Assembly: GCF_001413925.1 (NCBI RefSeq)
Contig: NZ_LBMJ01000001.1
Coordinates: 1,383,001 to 1,447,000 of the forward strand
Direction of reading: 5' to 3'
DNA from: Nonlabens sp. YIK11
GTDB lineage: Bacteria > Bacteroidota > Bacteroidia > Flavobacteriales > Flavobacteriaceae
DNA length: 64,000 nucleotides
Part shown: piece by piece, positions 9,744 to 19,390 of the stretch
Position numbering within the stretch: position 1 is the stretch's first letter
How the letters are laid out: each line of letters begins with the position of its first letter
Made by a program: the position numbers and the translations under genes
The notes under the pieces: model-generated
Told to the model about the DNA's origin: nothing
Database searches by the model: none
What the model saw: the letters and a program-made list of their open reading frames with translations, nothing else

Positions 9744-10589
9744 ATGAGAAAGATAAGAAACGATAGACCTCTTCATTTTTGGGGCTTGTTCACGATGGCC
9801 TTAATAGTTATGACAACAGTAAGCTGTGAGAATGATGAAAAGCAGACGGTGACCACTTTGAATAAATTAGTCCTTGCAGAGGAGTTTGATGTGGACGGTG
9901 CGCCAGATCCTAACTTATGGAGTTACGATCTAGGCGATGGTACGGCACGTGGACTGGTAGGTTGGGGAAACAATGAACTCCAATTTTACACCGACCGACC
10001 AGAAAACATCGTGGTGGAAGATGGCATGTTAAAGATCACTGCGATAAGAGAAAACTTTCAGGGATCTCAATACACGTCAGCTAGAATTCTGACTAAAAAT
10101 AAATTCCAAAAGAAATATGGGCGCTTTGAAGCCAGAATGAAGCTGCCCTACAGCCAGGGAATCTGGCCGGCATTCTGGATGCTGGGCGACGATCAAAATG
10201 GTACATTGGTCTGGCCACAATTGGGCGAGATCGACATTATGGAGTATCGCGGTCAGAATCCTACTGAAGTTTTAGGAAGCGTTCACGGACCAGGATATTC
10301 TGGTGGCAATGCGCAATCAAAATCCTACATGCTTACCAATGATAGGTTTGATACAGATTTCCACATTTTTGGAATAGAATGGGGACCTAACTACATCAAC
10401 TATTATGTGGATGATGTGCTTTACAATCAAATCACACCAGACGATGTCGATGGCGAGTGGGTTTTTAACAACAATGAATTTTATATGTTGATCAATCTTG
10501 CTGTAGGCGGCTCCTTTGTAGGCGCACCCAATGAAAACACCGTGCTTCCGCAAACTCTATTTGTGGATTACGTGAGGGTTTACGAGTAA
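9744..10589 (+). CDS. GH16 endo-beta-1,3-glucanase (laminarinase), lipoprotein
   Basis: This encodes 281 residues with a lipoprotein signal (MTTVSC, C28). The GH16 active-site motif GEIDIMEYRG is intact, giving nucleophile E162, D164 and acid/base E167. Flanking family features are present: WPAFWMLG before it, then VHGPGYSGG and FHIFGIEWGPNYINYYVDD. GH16 enzymes with this EIDIME form cut beta-1,3-glucans such as laminarin. The length is that of a bare catalytic domain without added CBM. It follows the binding lipoprotein by 10 bases and belongs to the same operon. Its likely role is to cut polysaccharide at the surface into oligosaccharides. Confidence 0.92.
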   Translation: MRKIRNDRPLHFWGLFTMALIVMTTVSCENDEKQTVTTLNKLVLAEEFDVDGAPDPNLWSYDLGDGTARGLVGWGNNELQFYTDRPENIVVEDGMLKITAIRENFQGSQYTSARILTKNKFQKKYGRFEARMKLPYSQGIWPAFWMLGDDQNGTLVWPQLGEIDIMEYRGQNPTEVLGSVHGPGYSGGNAQSKSYMLTNDRFDTDFHIFGIEWGPNYINYYVDDVLYNQITPDDVDGEWVFNNNEFYMLINLAVGGSFVGAPNENTVLPQTLFVDYVRVYE

Positions 10590-10622
10590 GAAATAATTCT
10601 AGTTCATGAGATTTTGAGGGAA

Positions 10623-10642
10623 TACGCTTTCGCGAAAGCGTA
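10623..10642. repeat. Palindromic repeat (FlavoPal), intergenic copy, TACGC ends
   Basis: This copy reads TACGCTTTCGCGAAAGCGTA. Both outer arms differ from the common form, and the change is symmetric (A opposite T), so perfect self-complementarity is kept. It lies 33 bases after the GH16 stop, in the gap before the phosphorylase gene. Confidence 0.9.
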
Positions 10643-10712
10643 ACATTTCCATATTCCATGTGCTTCATACAGACCAATTAAACAAGTAAGAAAGTAGAAT
10701 CTGACCAAAGAA

Positions 10713-13700
10713 ATGACCGATAACAAAACCTATCTAGGAGAACAAAAAGCCACTTTCCCTAACCACGAAGTGAAGGGAGAACTGGTAGATTTCCAAGGCG
10801 AAACCTATTATAAGATAAGTAACCACGACGCGATGCGCCCATTTTTCATGAGCATCGTTAGCGATTCCAACCACTGGATGTTCATCTCCAGTAATGGCGG
10901 GCTTACAGCAGGTCGCAAGAATAGTGACTCAGCATTGTTTCCCTATTATACGGACGATAAGATTACAGAGTCCTTTGATATTACGGGAAGCAAAACCATC
11001 ATAAGAGTGCATACCAGCGATCGCGACCAGCTTTGGGAGCCGTTCTCCAATAGGTACACGGGTATTTATGCCATCACCCGAAATCTTTATAAAAATGTTT
11101 ACGGGAACAAACTCATTTTTGAAGAGATCAATGAAGACTTACAATTAACCTATCGATATCACTGGAATTCAAGTGATCAATATGGCTTTGTCAAGAGATC
11201 GCAATTGATCAATGATGGAGATCAAAAAGTGAATCTAACCTTACTAGATGGATTGCAGAATATCTTGCCGGCGACCGTTGGTGAAGACCTTCAAAAAGCA
11301 TCCAGCAACTTAGTAGATGCCTATAAAAGAACAGAATTAAAGGAAGACACTGGCATAGGCATCATTGCGTTAAGTGCTGTAATCGTCGATAAGGCAGAGC
11401 CTAGCGAGGCACTCAAGGCAAACATTGCGTGGTCACTAGGTCTTGAAAACCCTACGTACCTTATTTCATCATTGCAATTGGATCCATTTAGAAAGGGTCA
11501 CCAAGTAACTCCAGAAACAGATGTCAAGGCAGAAAAAGGCGCCTATTTTACGGTTTCAGAAATGACCATCGCGGCAGGAGACAAAAAGGAATGGTATTAC
11601 CTAGCTGATGTCAATCAGAACATCGTTACCATCAACGAAATTTCTGCACAGATCAAAGGTGATAAAGACTTGATTCAAAAGATCAACGATGATATCGAAT
11701 TGGGATCCCAAAAATTAAATGTGCTGGTAGCAGCATCTGATGGATTGCAATGCACCGCAGATCCTTTGACTAACAATCGTCATTTTTCAAATACCATGTT
11801 CAACATCATGCGTGGTGGTATTTTTGACGATAATTATACTGTTGAAAAGGAAGATTTTTTAGAGTACCTACAAGCGGCCAACGCTCAGGTTTTCAAAGAA
11901 GCGCAACCATGGTTGGAACACCTTTCATCAGATTTCAATCAGCAGGAGCTTATTGAGGTTGCAAATGCTCACGATAATCCAGATTTCAAACGTCTGGCGA
12001 TAGAATATCTGCCACTTAAATTTAGCCGTAGACATGGCGACCCTAGTCGTCCTTGGAACAAATTCTCCATCAATACGCGCAGCGAGGTAGATGGTTCAAA
12101 GATTCTAGATTACGAAGGAAACTGGCGCGACATTTTTCAAAACTGGGAAGCCCTAGCACATTCCTACCCTGAATTTATTGAAGGGATGATCCACAAATTT
12201 TTAAACGCCACAACGCTCGATGGGTACAATCCTTACAGAGTCACAAAAGGCGGTTTTGACTGGGAAGTCATTGAAGAAGATGATCCATGGTCGTACATAG
12301 GATATTGGGGTGACCACCAGATTATTTATTTGCTCAAATTCTTGGAGTTTATTAAATCCTATTATCCAGAGAAGCTAGAAGGTTTCCTTAATGAGGATAT
12401 TTTTGTGTACGCTAACGTTCCATATAAAATCAAGAGCTATGCAGATATCAAAAAGAACCCTAAGGATACTATAGACTTTGGTTACGACCTCCAGGAAACC
12501 ATAGAGGAACGACGCAACCATCTAGGCGCTGATGGCGCCTTGCTCAAGAATCAATCTGGTGATATCTATCGTGTCAACTTATTGGAAAAACTATTGGTAA
12601 CCACACTGGCCAAAGTTTCCAATTTCATCCCAGAAGGTGGTATCTGGTTAAACACACAACGACCTGAATGGAACGATGCTAACAATGCCCTAGTTGGAAA
12701 TGGTGTTTCCATGGTGACTTTGTATTACCTAAGAAGATTCCTGAATTACTTCAAGGAATTCATTACAGATTCAGGCTTTGAAGATTCTTCAATATCTGTT
12801 GAGTTGTATGAGTTTTTCAATGCTGTTCACAAGACCTTGAGTGATCATAAAGACGTCATCAGTGGTTCCATAGATGATCACCAGCGTCGTTTGATACTGG
12901 ATGGTGTGGCACAACCGGCTAGTGATTATAGATCAAAAATTTACAGCCAGAATTTCTCTGGAGATAAAAATAGCGTCTCAAAAAAGGACCTGTTGGATTT
13001 TGCCACTGTTTCCTTGGAGTTTCTGGATCATAGTATAGATGCCAACTTGCGTCAAGATGGAATGTATCATGCATACAATCTTATGACCATTGAGGACAAT
13101 GGGGACATCAGTATTTCCTATTTATCTGAAATGCTGGAAGGCCAAGTGGCTGTTTTAAGTTCTGGTTACCTTAACCCAACTCAGGCATTATCGGTTATGG
13201 ATGGCCTCAAGTCCAGCGCCCTCTTTAGAGAAGACCAATACAGTTACATTTTATATCCCAACAAGCAGTTGCCTGGTTTTGAGGAGAAGAATATCATCCC
13301 AAAAGATCATGTGCAACAGTCACAGCTACTGCAGCAATTATTGAAGGATGGCAATCAAAAAGTGGTCGTACAGGACAACCATGGCGATTACCACTTCAAT
13401 GCTAATTTCAACAATGCCAATAGTTTAAAGGCAGCCTTGAAACAACTTCCACCATCTGTTTACGGCAGCTTGATTGAAAAGGAACAACAGCAATTGGAAA
13501 AAACCTTTGAAGCAGTATTCAACCACAAAGCCTTTACCGGTAGATCAGGTACGTTCTTCGGCTATGAAGGTTTGGGTTCTATCTACTGGCACATGGTTTC
13601 AAAACTATTACTGGCCGTTCAGGAGTGCTGTCTTGATGCTATCAGCAACGGCGCGAGTGATGAAATTGTAGGTAAAATGTTGGATCACTATTACGAGATC

Positions 13701-14174
13701 CAGGCGGGAATAGGCTCACATAAATCGCCTAAACTTTATGGCGCAGTACCTACAGACCCTTATTCGCACACACCTGCAACAAAGGGTGCTCAACAACCAG
13801 GTATGACCGGTCAGGTGAAAGAAGATATCTTGAGCCGTTTTGGCGAATTGGGATTGGTTGTGGAAAACGGCATCTTGAATTTCAAGCCTAGTTTATTGCG
13901 CAAGCAGGAATTTTTGAAATCGGCGCATGATTTTGAATATATAGATCTGCACAAGAATAAACAAACCATTGAGATCAAATCAGGATCGCTGGCATTCACC
14001 TATTGTCAGGTGCCGGTAGTGTACACTTTGAACGATAAGAAATACGTAACAGTTACCTTCAAGGATGGGAAAACAAAGCAGTTTGATGACTTGAAACTGG
14101 ACCTTGCTACAAGCCATCAATTGTTCAAACGCACTGATGAGATCGACCATATAGAGGTATTTATTGATAAATAA
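10713..14174 (+). CDS. Putative beta-1,3-glucan phosphorylase (GH149-like)
   Basis: This 1153-residue protein has no signal peptide and is therefore cytoplasmic. Its size and N-terminal half (RPFFMSIVSDSNHWMFISSN, TAGRKNSDSALFPYY) resemble the large GH94-related phosphorylases, best GH149, which phosphorolyse beta-1,3-oligoglucans to glucose 1-phosphate. The central helical region (GGFDWEVIEEDDPWSYIGYW, WLNTQRPEWNDANNALVGNG) fits the alpha/alpha-barrel catalytic domain. GH161 or GH94 are not excluded by eye. It sits between a GH16 and a GH17 gene, in an operon where other proteins also lack export signals. I infer that it degrades imported laminari-oligosaccharides while saving ATP. Confidence 0.72.
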   Translation: MTDNKTYLGEQKATFPNHEVKGELVDFQGETYYKISNHDAMRPFFMSIVSDSNHWMFISSNGGLTAGRKNSDSALFPYYTDDKITESFDITGSKTIIRVHTSDRDQLWEPFSNRYTGIYAITRNLYKNVYGNKLIFEEINEDLQLTYRYHWNSSDQYGFVKRSQLINDGDQKVNLTLLDGLQNILPATVGEDLQKASSNLVDAYKRTELKEDTGIGIIALSAVIVDKAEPSEALKANIAWSLGLENPTYLISSLQLDPFRKGHQVTPETDVKAEKGAYFTVSEMTIAAGDKKEWYYLADVNQNIVTINEISAQIKGDKDLIQKINDDIELGSQKLNVLVAASDGLQCTADPLTNNRHFSNTMFNIMRGGIFDDNYTVEKEDFLEYLQAANAQVFKEAQPWLEHLSSDFNQQELIEVANAHDNPDFKRLAIEYLPLKFSRRHGDPSRPWNKFSINTRSEVDGSKILDYEGNWRDIFQNWEALAHSYPEFIEGMIHKFLNATTLDGYNPYRVTKGGFDWEVIEEDDPWSYIGYWGDHQIIYLLKFLEFIKSYYPEKLEGFLNEDIFVYANVPYKIKSYADIKKNPKDTIDFGYDLQETIEERRNHLGADGALLKNQSGDIYRVNLLEKLLVTTLAKVSNFIPEGGIWLNTQRPEWNDANNALVGNGVSMVTLYYLRRFLNYFKEFITDSGFEDSSISVELYEFFNAVHKTLSDHKDVISGSIDDHQRRLILDGVAQPASDYRSKIYSQNFSGDKNSVSKKDLLDFATVSLEFLDHSIDANLRQDGMYHAYNLMTIEDNGDISISYLSEMLEGQVAVLSSGYLNPTQALSVMDGLKSSALFREDQYSYILYPNKQLPGFEEKNIIPKDHVQQSQLLQQLLKDGNQKVVVQDNHGDYHFNANFNNANSLKAALKQLPPSVYGSLIEKEQQQLEKTFEAVFNHKAFTGRSGTFFGYEGLGSIYWHMVSKLLLAVQECCLDAISNGASDEIVGKMLDHYYEIQAGIGSHKSPKLYGAVPTDPYSHTPATKGAQQPGMTGQVKEDILSRFGELGLVVENGILNFKPSLLRKQEFLKSAHDFEYIDLHKNKQTIEIKSGSLAFTYCQVPVVYTLNDKKYVTVTFKDGKTKQFDDLKLDLATSHQLFKRTDEIDHIEVFIDK

Positions 14175-14192
14175 AAAGGGATTGTGAATGAG

Positions 14193-14212
14193 TTCGCTTT
14201 CGCGAAAGCGAA
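14193..14212. repeat. Palindromic repeat (FlavoPal), intergenic copy
   Basis: This is a perfect TTCGCTTTCGCGAAAGCGAA, 18 bases after the phosphorylase stop and 30 bases before the GH17 start. A hairpin in the mRNA here could separate the two halves of the operon. Confidence 0.9.
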
Positions 14213-14242
14213 ATAAAAAATCATCTACACAACCATTGAGGT

Positions 14243-15526
14243 ATGAGAACAAGAATCACATCAATGATCGCAATGCTGTTGCTGCTCGCAATGGGTTGTA
14301 AGGATGTGGCTCCAATTCAAATACCAGTAACAGAAGAGAAGTCAATGACAGCAAGTGATATCCTATCAAATCCAGAATACCTAGCGATTTCCTATGGTGG
14401 CTATCGCGATACCACGCGTACCATACAGCCCACCATACCGCAGCTTAAGGATGATTTGAAAATTCTATCTGCTATGGGCGTTAGAATTTTACGCACTTAT
14501 AATATGCAGTTGCCGCATGCCACAAATGTGGTTAAGGCCATCGCACAACTCAAGCAGGAACAACCTGGTTTTGAAATGTATGTGATGCTGGGAGCATGGA
14601 TTGACTGTAAGAATGCCTGGACGGATAAGGCACCTGACCATAATGTAGAGAGTGAGCTTAATGCTGCCGAAATAGATCGGGCTGTAGCGCTAGCTAAGGA
14701 ATATCCAGAAATCATCAAGGTCATTGCGGTAGGTAATGAAGCCATGGTCAAATGGGCTACCAGTTATTATGTGCAGCCAGCGGTCATTCTTAAATGGGTC
14801 AATCACTTGCAAAATCTCAAAGCCACAGGAGAATTACCTAAGGATTTATGGATCACCAGTTCAGATAATTTTGCGTCTTGGGGCGGCGGCGAGGACCTAT
14901 ATCATGTACCAGAATTAGAGGAGCTTATTAAGGCTGTGGATTATGTTTCCATGCATACCTATCCCATGCACGATACTCATTACAATCCCGTTTTTTGGGG
15001 AGTTTCTCCTAAAAATATGCTGTTGTCCAAAAAGCAAAAAGTGGAAAATGCGATGATCAGGTCGGTCAATTATGCCAAGGATCAATATAACCGTGTTCAG
15101 GCATACATGACATCGCTAGACGTTGATAAGCCCATACATATAGGTGAAACAGGTTGGGCGACCTATGCCAACGATCTTTATGGTGATGAAGGTTCCCACG
15201 CGGCAGATCAGTACAAGTCGGGTCGTTATTATCACTTGATGAGAGAATGGACGACATCAAACAATATTTCCTGTTTTTATTTTGAGGCTTTTGATGAACA
15301 ATGGAAGGATGCTGGAAATCCTCAAGGGTCAGAGAATCATTTTGGTCTCTTCAATATTGATGGTGAGGCAAAATATGCGATGTGGAATCTGGTGGATGAA
15401 GGAACGTTTGAAGGATTAACCAGAAATGGTCATGCGATTACCAAAAGTTTTGACGGTGACGAGAAAAAATTATTGGGCCACGTTAAACTGCCGCCAGTGA
15501 GACTAAATTTTAAAGGCTATGAATAA
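14243..15526 (+). CDS. GH17-like beta-1,3-glucanase, lipoprotein
   Basis: This 427-residue protein has a lipobox (LLLLAMGC, C19). The GH17 signature residues are present: acid/base E166 in IAVGNEAMVKW and nucleophile E302 in HIGETGWATYA. The barrel is longer than in the two other GH17 domains of this locus, and its substrate face contains SMHTYPMHDTHYN. GH17 enzymes hydrolyse or transfer beta-1,3-glucans. As a lipoprotein it would act in the periplasm or at the surface. Its 3' end overlaps the GH30 start by eight bases, so the two are translationally linked. Confidence 0.85.
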   Translation: MRTRITSMIAMLLLLAMGCKDVAPIQIPVTEEKSMTASDILSNPEYLAISYGGYRDTTRTIQPTIPQLKDDLKILSAMGVRILRTYNMQLPHATNVVKAIAQLKQEQPGFEMYVMLGAWIDCKNAWTDKAPDHNVESELNAAEIDRAVALAKEYPEIIKVIAVGNEAMVKWATSYYVQPAVILKWVNHLQNLKATGELPKDLWITSSDNFASWGGGEDLYHVPELEELIKAVDYVSMHTYPMHDTHYNPVFWGVSPKNMLLSKKQKVENAMIRSVNYAKDQYNRVQAYMTSLDVDKPIHIGETGWATYANDLYGDEGSHAADQYKSGRYYHLMREWTTSNNISCFYFEAFDEQWKDAGNPQGSENHFGLFNIDGEAKYAMWNLVDEGTFEGLTRNGHAITKSFDGDEKKLLGHVKLPPVRLNFKGYE

Positions 15527-17033
15527 ATGGATACACAGCTCAAAAGGAATATGGTCAGCCATTTTTATATTGATATTGATGAGTTGTAAGGACACCAAGG
15601 AACCAGTTATTGCTTTGAATGTGGAGATCTACGAGACCTCTGCAGCTGGAAACCATCTTGCTAAAGTAGAAGCATCGCAGGATTCTAAGAGCGACCGTAT
15701 CATTACTATTAATGACCAAAAAACGTTTCAAACCATTACTGGATTTGGCGGCGCTTTTACTGAATCTTCGGCCTATTTACTCAATCGATTGAGTAAAAAA
15801 AATCGGGACACGATTATCGATGCCTACTTCTCTCGAGAAGGAGCCAATTACTCGCTAACGCGCACGCACATGAACAGTTGCGATTTTTCTTTGGATCAAT
15901 ATTCATACTCACCGGTAGAGGATGATATGGAATTGGAACACTTTACGATTGAAGAAGATCGTGATGACTTAATTCCCATGATCAAGGACGCCATGGCAGC
16001 CTCACAAGATGGATTCAAAATATTTGCCTCACCATGGACCGCAGCGCCATGGATGAAAGATAACAACGCATGGTTAGGCGGCAGTTTATTGCCTAAATAC
16101 TACGACACATGGGCTCTTTTCTTCTCAAAATACATCGATGCCTACGAGGCAGAAGGTATTCCCATCTGGGGATTTACGGTAGAGAATGAACCACATGGCA
16201 ATGGGAACAACTGGGAAAGCATGCATTTCACACCTAAGGAAATGACAGAGTTTGTTCAGTTTCACTTGGGACCTAAACTTGAAGCCGATGGTTATGGTGA
16301 TAAGATCATCCTAGGATACGATCAGAATAGAGCTGGATTGAGAGAATGGGTAGATGTGATGTATGAAAATGAAGAAACCTCCAAATATTTTGACGGTACG
16401 GCAATCCACTGGTATGAAAGTACTTATGAAGTTTTTCCAGAAGAATTACAATATGCGCATAACAAGGCACCAGAAAAGTATTTGATTGAAACAGAAGGTT
16501 GTGTGGATTCTGAAATCCCGCACTGGAAAGATGACGCATGGTACTGGTCCAAGGAAGCCACGGATTGGGGTTGGGATTGGGCCAGTGAAGACCAACAATA
16601 TTTGCATCCCAAATATGCGCCCGTTAACCGCTATGCGAGCGACATTATAGGTTGTCTCAACAACTGGGTAGATGGATGGGTAGACTGGAACATGGTGCTC
16701 GATAGACAAGGTGGTCCCAACTGGTTTGAGAACTGGTGCGTAGCACCTGTTATTGTAGATCCAGATGCAGATGAGGTCTATTTCACGCCTCTATATTACA
16801 CCATGGCTCATTTCAGCAAATTTATCAGGCCAGGTGCGCAAATGATAGAGGTAGAAAACACAGATAAGGATCTTGTCGCCACGGCAGCCAAGAATCCTGA
16901 CGGAAGTATTGCATTTGTCATTTTCAATGAAGGAATGGAGCAGAAGGATTATGCATTACGCTTTCGCGAAAGCGAGATCAACATCAAGCTAGGCCCACAA
17001 AGTTTACAAACCGTGATCCTTCCAAACAACTAA
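15519..17033 (+). CDS. GH30 beta-glucanase (probably beta-1,6), lipoprotein
   Basis: This 504-residue protein has lipobox ILMSC (C23) and the GH30 fold. The acid/base is E224 (GFTVENEPHGNG) and the nucleophile E326 (IETEGC), with SPWTAAPWMK and GFGGAFTESSA also typical. In laminarin loci GH30 enzymes remove beta-1,6 branches; here that is inferred from context. The C-terminal beta-sandwich (residues about 440-504) contains a palindromic repeat copy read as LRFRESE near residue 482. The gene overlaps the GH17 lipoprotein by eight bases and is followed 16 bases later by the transporter fusion. Confidence 0.9.
   Translation: MNKWIHSSKGIWSAIFILILMSCKDTKEPVIALNVEIYETSAAGNHLAKVEASQDSKSDRIITINDQKTFQTITGFGGAFTESSAYLLNRLSKKNRDTIIDAYFSREGANYSLTRTHMNSCDFSLDQYSYSPVEDDMELEHFTIEEDRDDLIPMIKDAMAASQDGFKIFASPWTAAPWMKDNNAWLGGSLLPKYYDTWALFFSKYIDAYEAEGIPIWGFTVENEPHGNGNNWESMHFTPKEMTEFVQFHLGPKLEADGYGDKIILGYDQNRAGLREWVDVMYENEETSKYFDGTAIHWYESTYEVFPEELQYAHNKAPEKYLIETEGCVDSEIPHWKDDAWYWSKEATDWGWDWASEDQQYLHPKYAPVNRYASDIIGCLNNWVDGWVDWNMVLDRQGGPNWFENWCVAPVIVDPDADEVYFTPLYYTMAHFSKFIRPGAQMIEVENTDKDLVATAAKNPDGSIAFVIFNEGMEQKDYALRFRESEINIKLGPQSLQTVILPNN
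16959..16975. repeat. Palindromic repeat (FlavoPal) inside the GH30 gene
   Basis: This copy, CGCTTTCGCGAAAGCGA, is read in the frame that gives RFRESE, in the C-terminal beta-sandwich of the GH30 protein. The frame stays open on both sides. Confidence 0.9.
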
Positions 17034-17049
17034 CTTAAACCATCACATT

Positions 17050-19389
17050 ATGTCCACTGCAAAAAACAAAGTTCATTTCGGTCAGAAGGTAGCCTTTGGT
17101 TTAGGGATGCTGGCCAATCAAATGTTTCCAGCTGCGCTGGGAATATTCATGGTAGTATTGGTTCAAAACTTGGGTTTCCCTACCTGGATGTGGGGAATCT
17201 TGTTCTTTTTACCACGGGTTTTTGATTCCATTACAGATCCCATTATGGGATTCATTTCTGATAATACAAGGTCGGTCTGGGGTAGACGTAGGCAGTATGT
17301 TTTTATTGGTGCCATAGTAATGGGAATTTCCTTCTCCATGATGTGGCAGTTGTATGAAGTGGATAGCTTGAGTTATAATTTCACCTATTTCCTGCTATGG
17401 TCGCTGGTCTTTTATTTGGGTCTGACGGTTTTTAGTGTTCCTTATGTGGCGATGGGTTATGAGATGAGTGATGATTTTCACGAGCGTACTGATATCATGG
17501 CAGTCGCTCAATGGATAGGGCAATGGGCTTGGGTGATTGCACCATGGTTTTGGGTGATCATGTACGATCCAGACTGGTTTGAAAATGCGGCGGTCGCAAC
17601 ACGTACCATAGCTATATGGGTGGCTGTGATTTGTGCGATTTTGGCAATGATTCCTGCATTTTTTGTAGACAGTAAATCCACTAAAGATGATGATAGCCTG
17701 GCGCCATTAACGCTTAAAACAGTTGGTGGTAGTTTAAAGGAAATTGTGGAGAATTTTAAAGAGGCCTTTAAAATTGACGACTTTAAAAGGTTGTGTTATG
17801 CTACATTTCTGATATTCAACGCTTTTAACACGGTAGCTGGTTTTTCCTTCTTTATAGTCGTCTACTATTTGTTTGCAGGTGATGCCGCAGCTGCTGGAAT
17901 ATGGCCTACGCTTTTGGGGAGTATAGGTGCGTTAGTAACGACATTCTTGGTAATTCCGATAGTAGCAAGAATGTCCAAAAAACTAGGTAAGAAGAAAGCC
18001 TTTTTAGTATCTCAGGGAATTTCCATTTTAGGTTATATCATGCTATGGTTCTTGTTTGTGCCTGGTAAGCCTTATCTATTCTTGTTTGCACTACCATTTT
18101 TCTCTTTTGGTATAGGTAGTTTGTTCACACTAATGATGTCAATGACCTCTGATGTTATTGATGTGGACGAGCTCAACACTGGAAAGCGTCGAGAAGGCGT
18201 TTTTGGAGCTATTTATTGGTGGATGGTAAAATTTGGATTTGCAATCGCAGGTTTATTAACTGGAGCCATCATGACTTTAGTAGGCTTTGTTCCTGATGCT
18301 GAAAACACAGAAGCATCCGTTACAGGAATTAGATTGTTCTATTCAGGTCTGCCTATTGCTGGAACATTAGGTGCCATGTGGATCATGCGTAAGTATGAAT
18401 TAACTGAGCAGAAATCTCATGTCATTAGTGCAGAACTTGCCAAACGAAGAATGAGAAAAGCTATTAGACCTACATCATCCTTCTATGCACTTAACAAGCT
18501 CAAATCATTAATTGCCGTTAATAGCGAGGCAAATTATCCAACAGATGTGGAGTCTGGATTATCTCATGATGACTTGGCAGCTCGATTTCATCAAACCTTA
18601 AATGCCGGAGTTCACGGTTTGTGTTTTAGTCCTTATCTGGAAGGACAGAATATAGGTGACCAACTCACAGGAACCCAAATTGATGGTAGGATGGAAGTTA
18701 TTCAGCCTTATACAAAATGGGTGAGATCATTCTCGTGTACTGATGGTAATGAACTCATTCCGGTTTCTGCAAGATCCAAAGGAATCAAAAGTATCGCCGG
18801 AGCCTGGATCAGTAATGATAGAGATCGGAATGAACTGGAGATCGCTGGTTTGTTGAAACAAGCCAAAAGCGGTATGGTTGATATTGCTGTTGTAGGTAAT
18901 GAGGTGTTATTGAGAGAAGACTTATCTGTAACTGAACTTATTGAATATATCAAACGTGTCAAGGCAGAGTTGCCTAATTTAAAAGTTGGATACGTAGATG
19001 CTTATTATCAATTTGTTGAGAATCCACAACTCATTGAAGAAGTTGATGTCATACTGGCCAACTGTTATCCATTCTGGGAAGGTTGTCACATCGACAAATC
19101 CACAGCTTATCTGGATGGGATGTATAGTGCGGTTTTTGAAGTTTCCAAAGGGAAACAAGTCATCGTTTCAGAAACAGGATGGCCTAATCAAGGAAAGGAA
19201 AATCAAGACGCAGTTCCTTCTAAGGAAAATGCGATGAGATATTTTATCAACGTCAATAACTGGTCTTCACAAAAAAATGTAGAAACCTTCTACTTCTCAT
19301 CCTTTGACGAATCATGGAAAGCGCGTCAAGAAGGAGAAGTAGGTGCACGTTGGGGAATTTGGGATAAAAACGAAAACTTAAAATATTGA
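17050..19389 (+). CDS. GPH/MFS sugar symporter fused to a GH17 domain
   Basis: This 779-residue protein has two parts. Residues 1-455 are a 12-helix transporter of the GPH (MelB-like) cation symporter type: DSITDPIMGFISDNTRS after helix 2, WGRRRQYVF, and VPYVAMGYEMSDDFHERTD. After a basic linker (KRRMRKAIRP) comes a GH17 domain from about residue 490, with acid/base E618 (AVVGNEVLL) and nucleophile E708 (VSETGWP). With 12 helices and a cytoplasmic N-terminus, the GH17 domain would face the cytoplasm. I infer uptake of beta-1,3-oligoglucans with immediate cutting or transfer at the inner membrane. The next gene is a free GH17 very like this C-terminus. The reading frame is continuous, so this is not two genes. 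Confidence 0.88.
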   Translation: MSTAKNKVHFGQKVAFGLGMLANQMFPAALGIFMVVLVQNLGFPTWMWGILFFLPRVFDSITDPIMGFISDNTRSVWGRRRQYVFIGAIVMGISFSMMWQLYEVDSLSYNFTYFLLWSLVFYLGLTVFSVPYVAMGYEMSDDFHERTDIMAVAQWIGQWAWVIAPWFWVIMYDPDWFENAAVATRTIAIWVAVICAILAMIPAFFVDSKSTKDDDSLAPLTLKTVGGSLKEIVENFKEAFKIDDFKRLCYATFLIFNAFNTVAGFSFFIVVYYLFAGDAAAAGIWPTLLGSIGALVTTFLVIPIVARMSKKLGKKKAFLVSQGISILGYIMLWFLFVPGKPYLFLFALPFFSFGIGSLFTLMMSMTSDVIDVDELNTGKRREGVFGAIYWWMVKFGFAIAGLLTGAIMTLVGFVPDAENTEASVTGIRLFYSGLPIAGTLGAMWIMRKYELTEQKSHVISAELAKRRMRKAIRPTSSFYALNKLKSLIAVNSEANYPTDVESGLSHDDLAARFHQTLNAGVHGLCFSPYLEGQNIGDQLTGTQIDGRMEVIQPYTKWVRSFSCTDGNELIPVSARSKGIKSIAGAWISNDRDRNELEIAGLLKQAKSGMVDIAVVGNEVLLREDLSVTELIEYIKRVKAELPNLKVGYVDAYYQFVENPQLIEEVDVILANCYPFWEGCHIDKSTAYLDGMYSAVFEVSKGKQVIVSETGWPNQGKENQDAVPSKENAMRYFINVNNWSSQKNVETFYFSSFDESWKARQEGEVGARWGIWDKNENLKY

Positions 19390-19390
19390 C

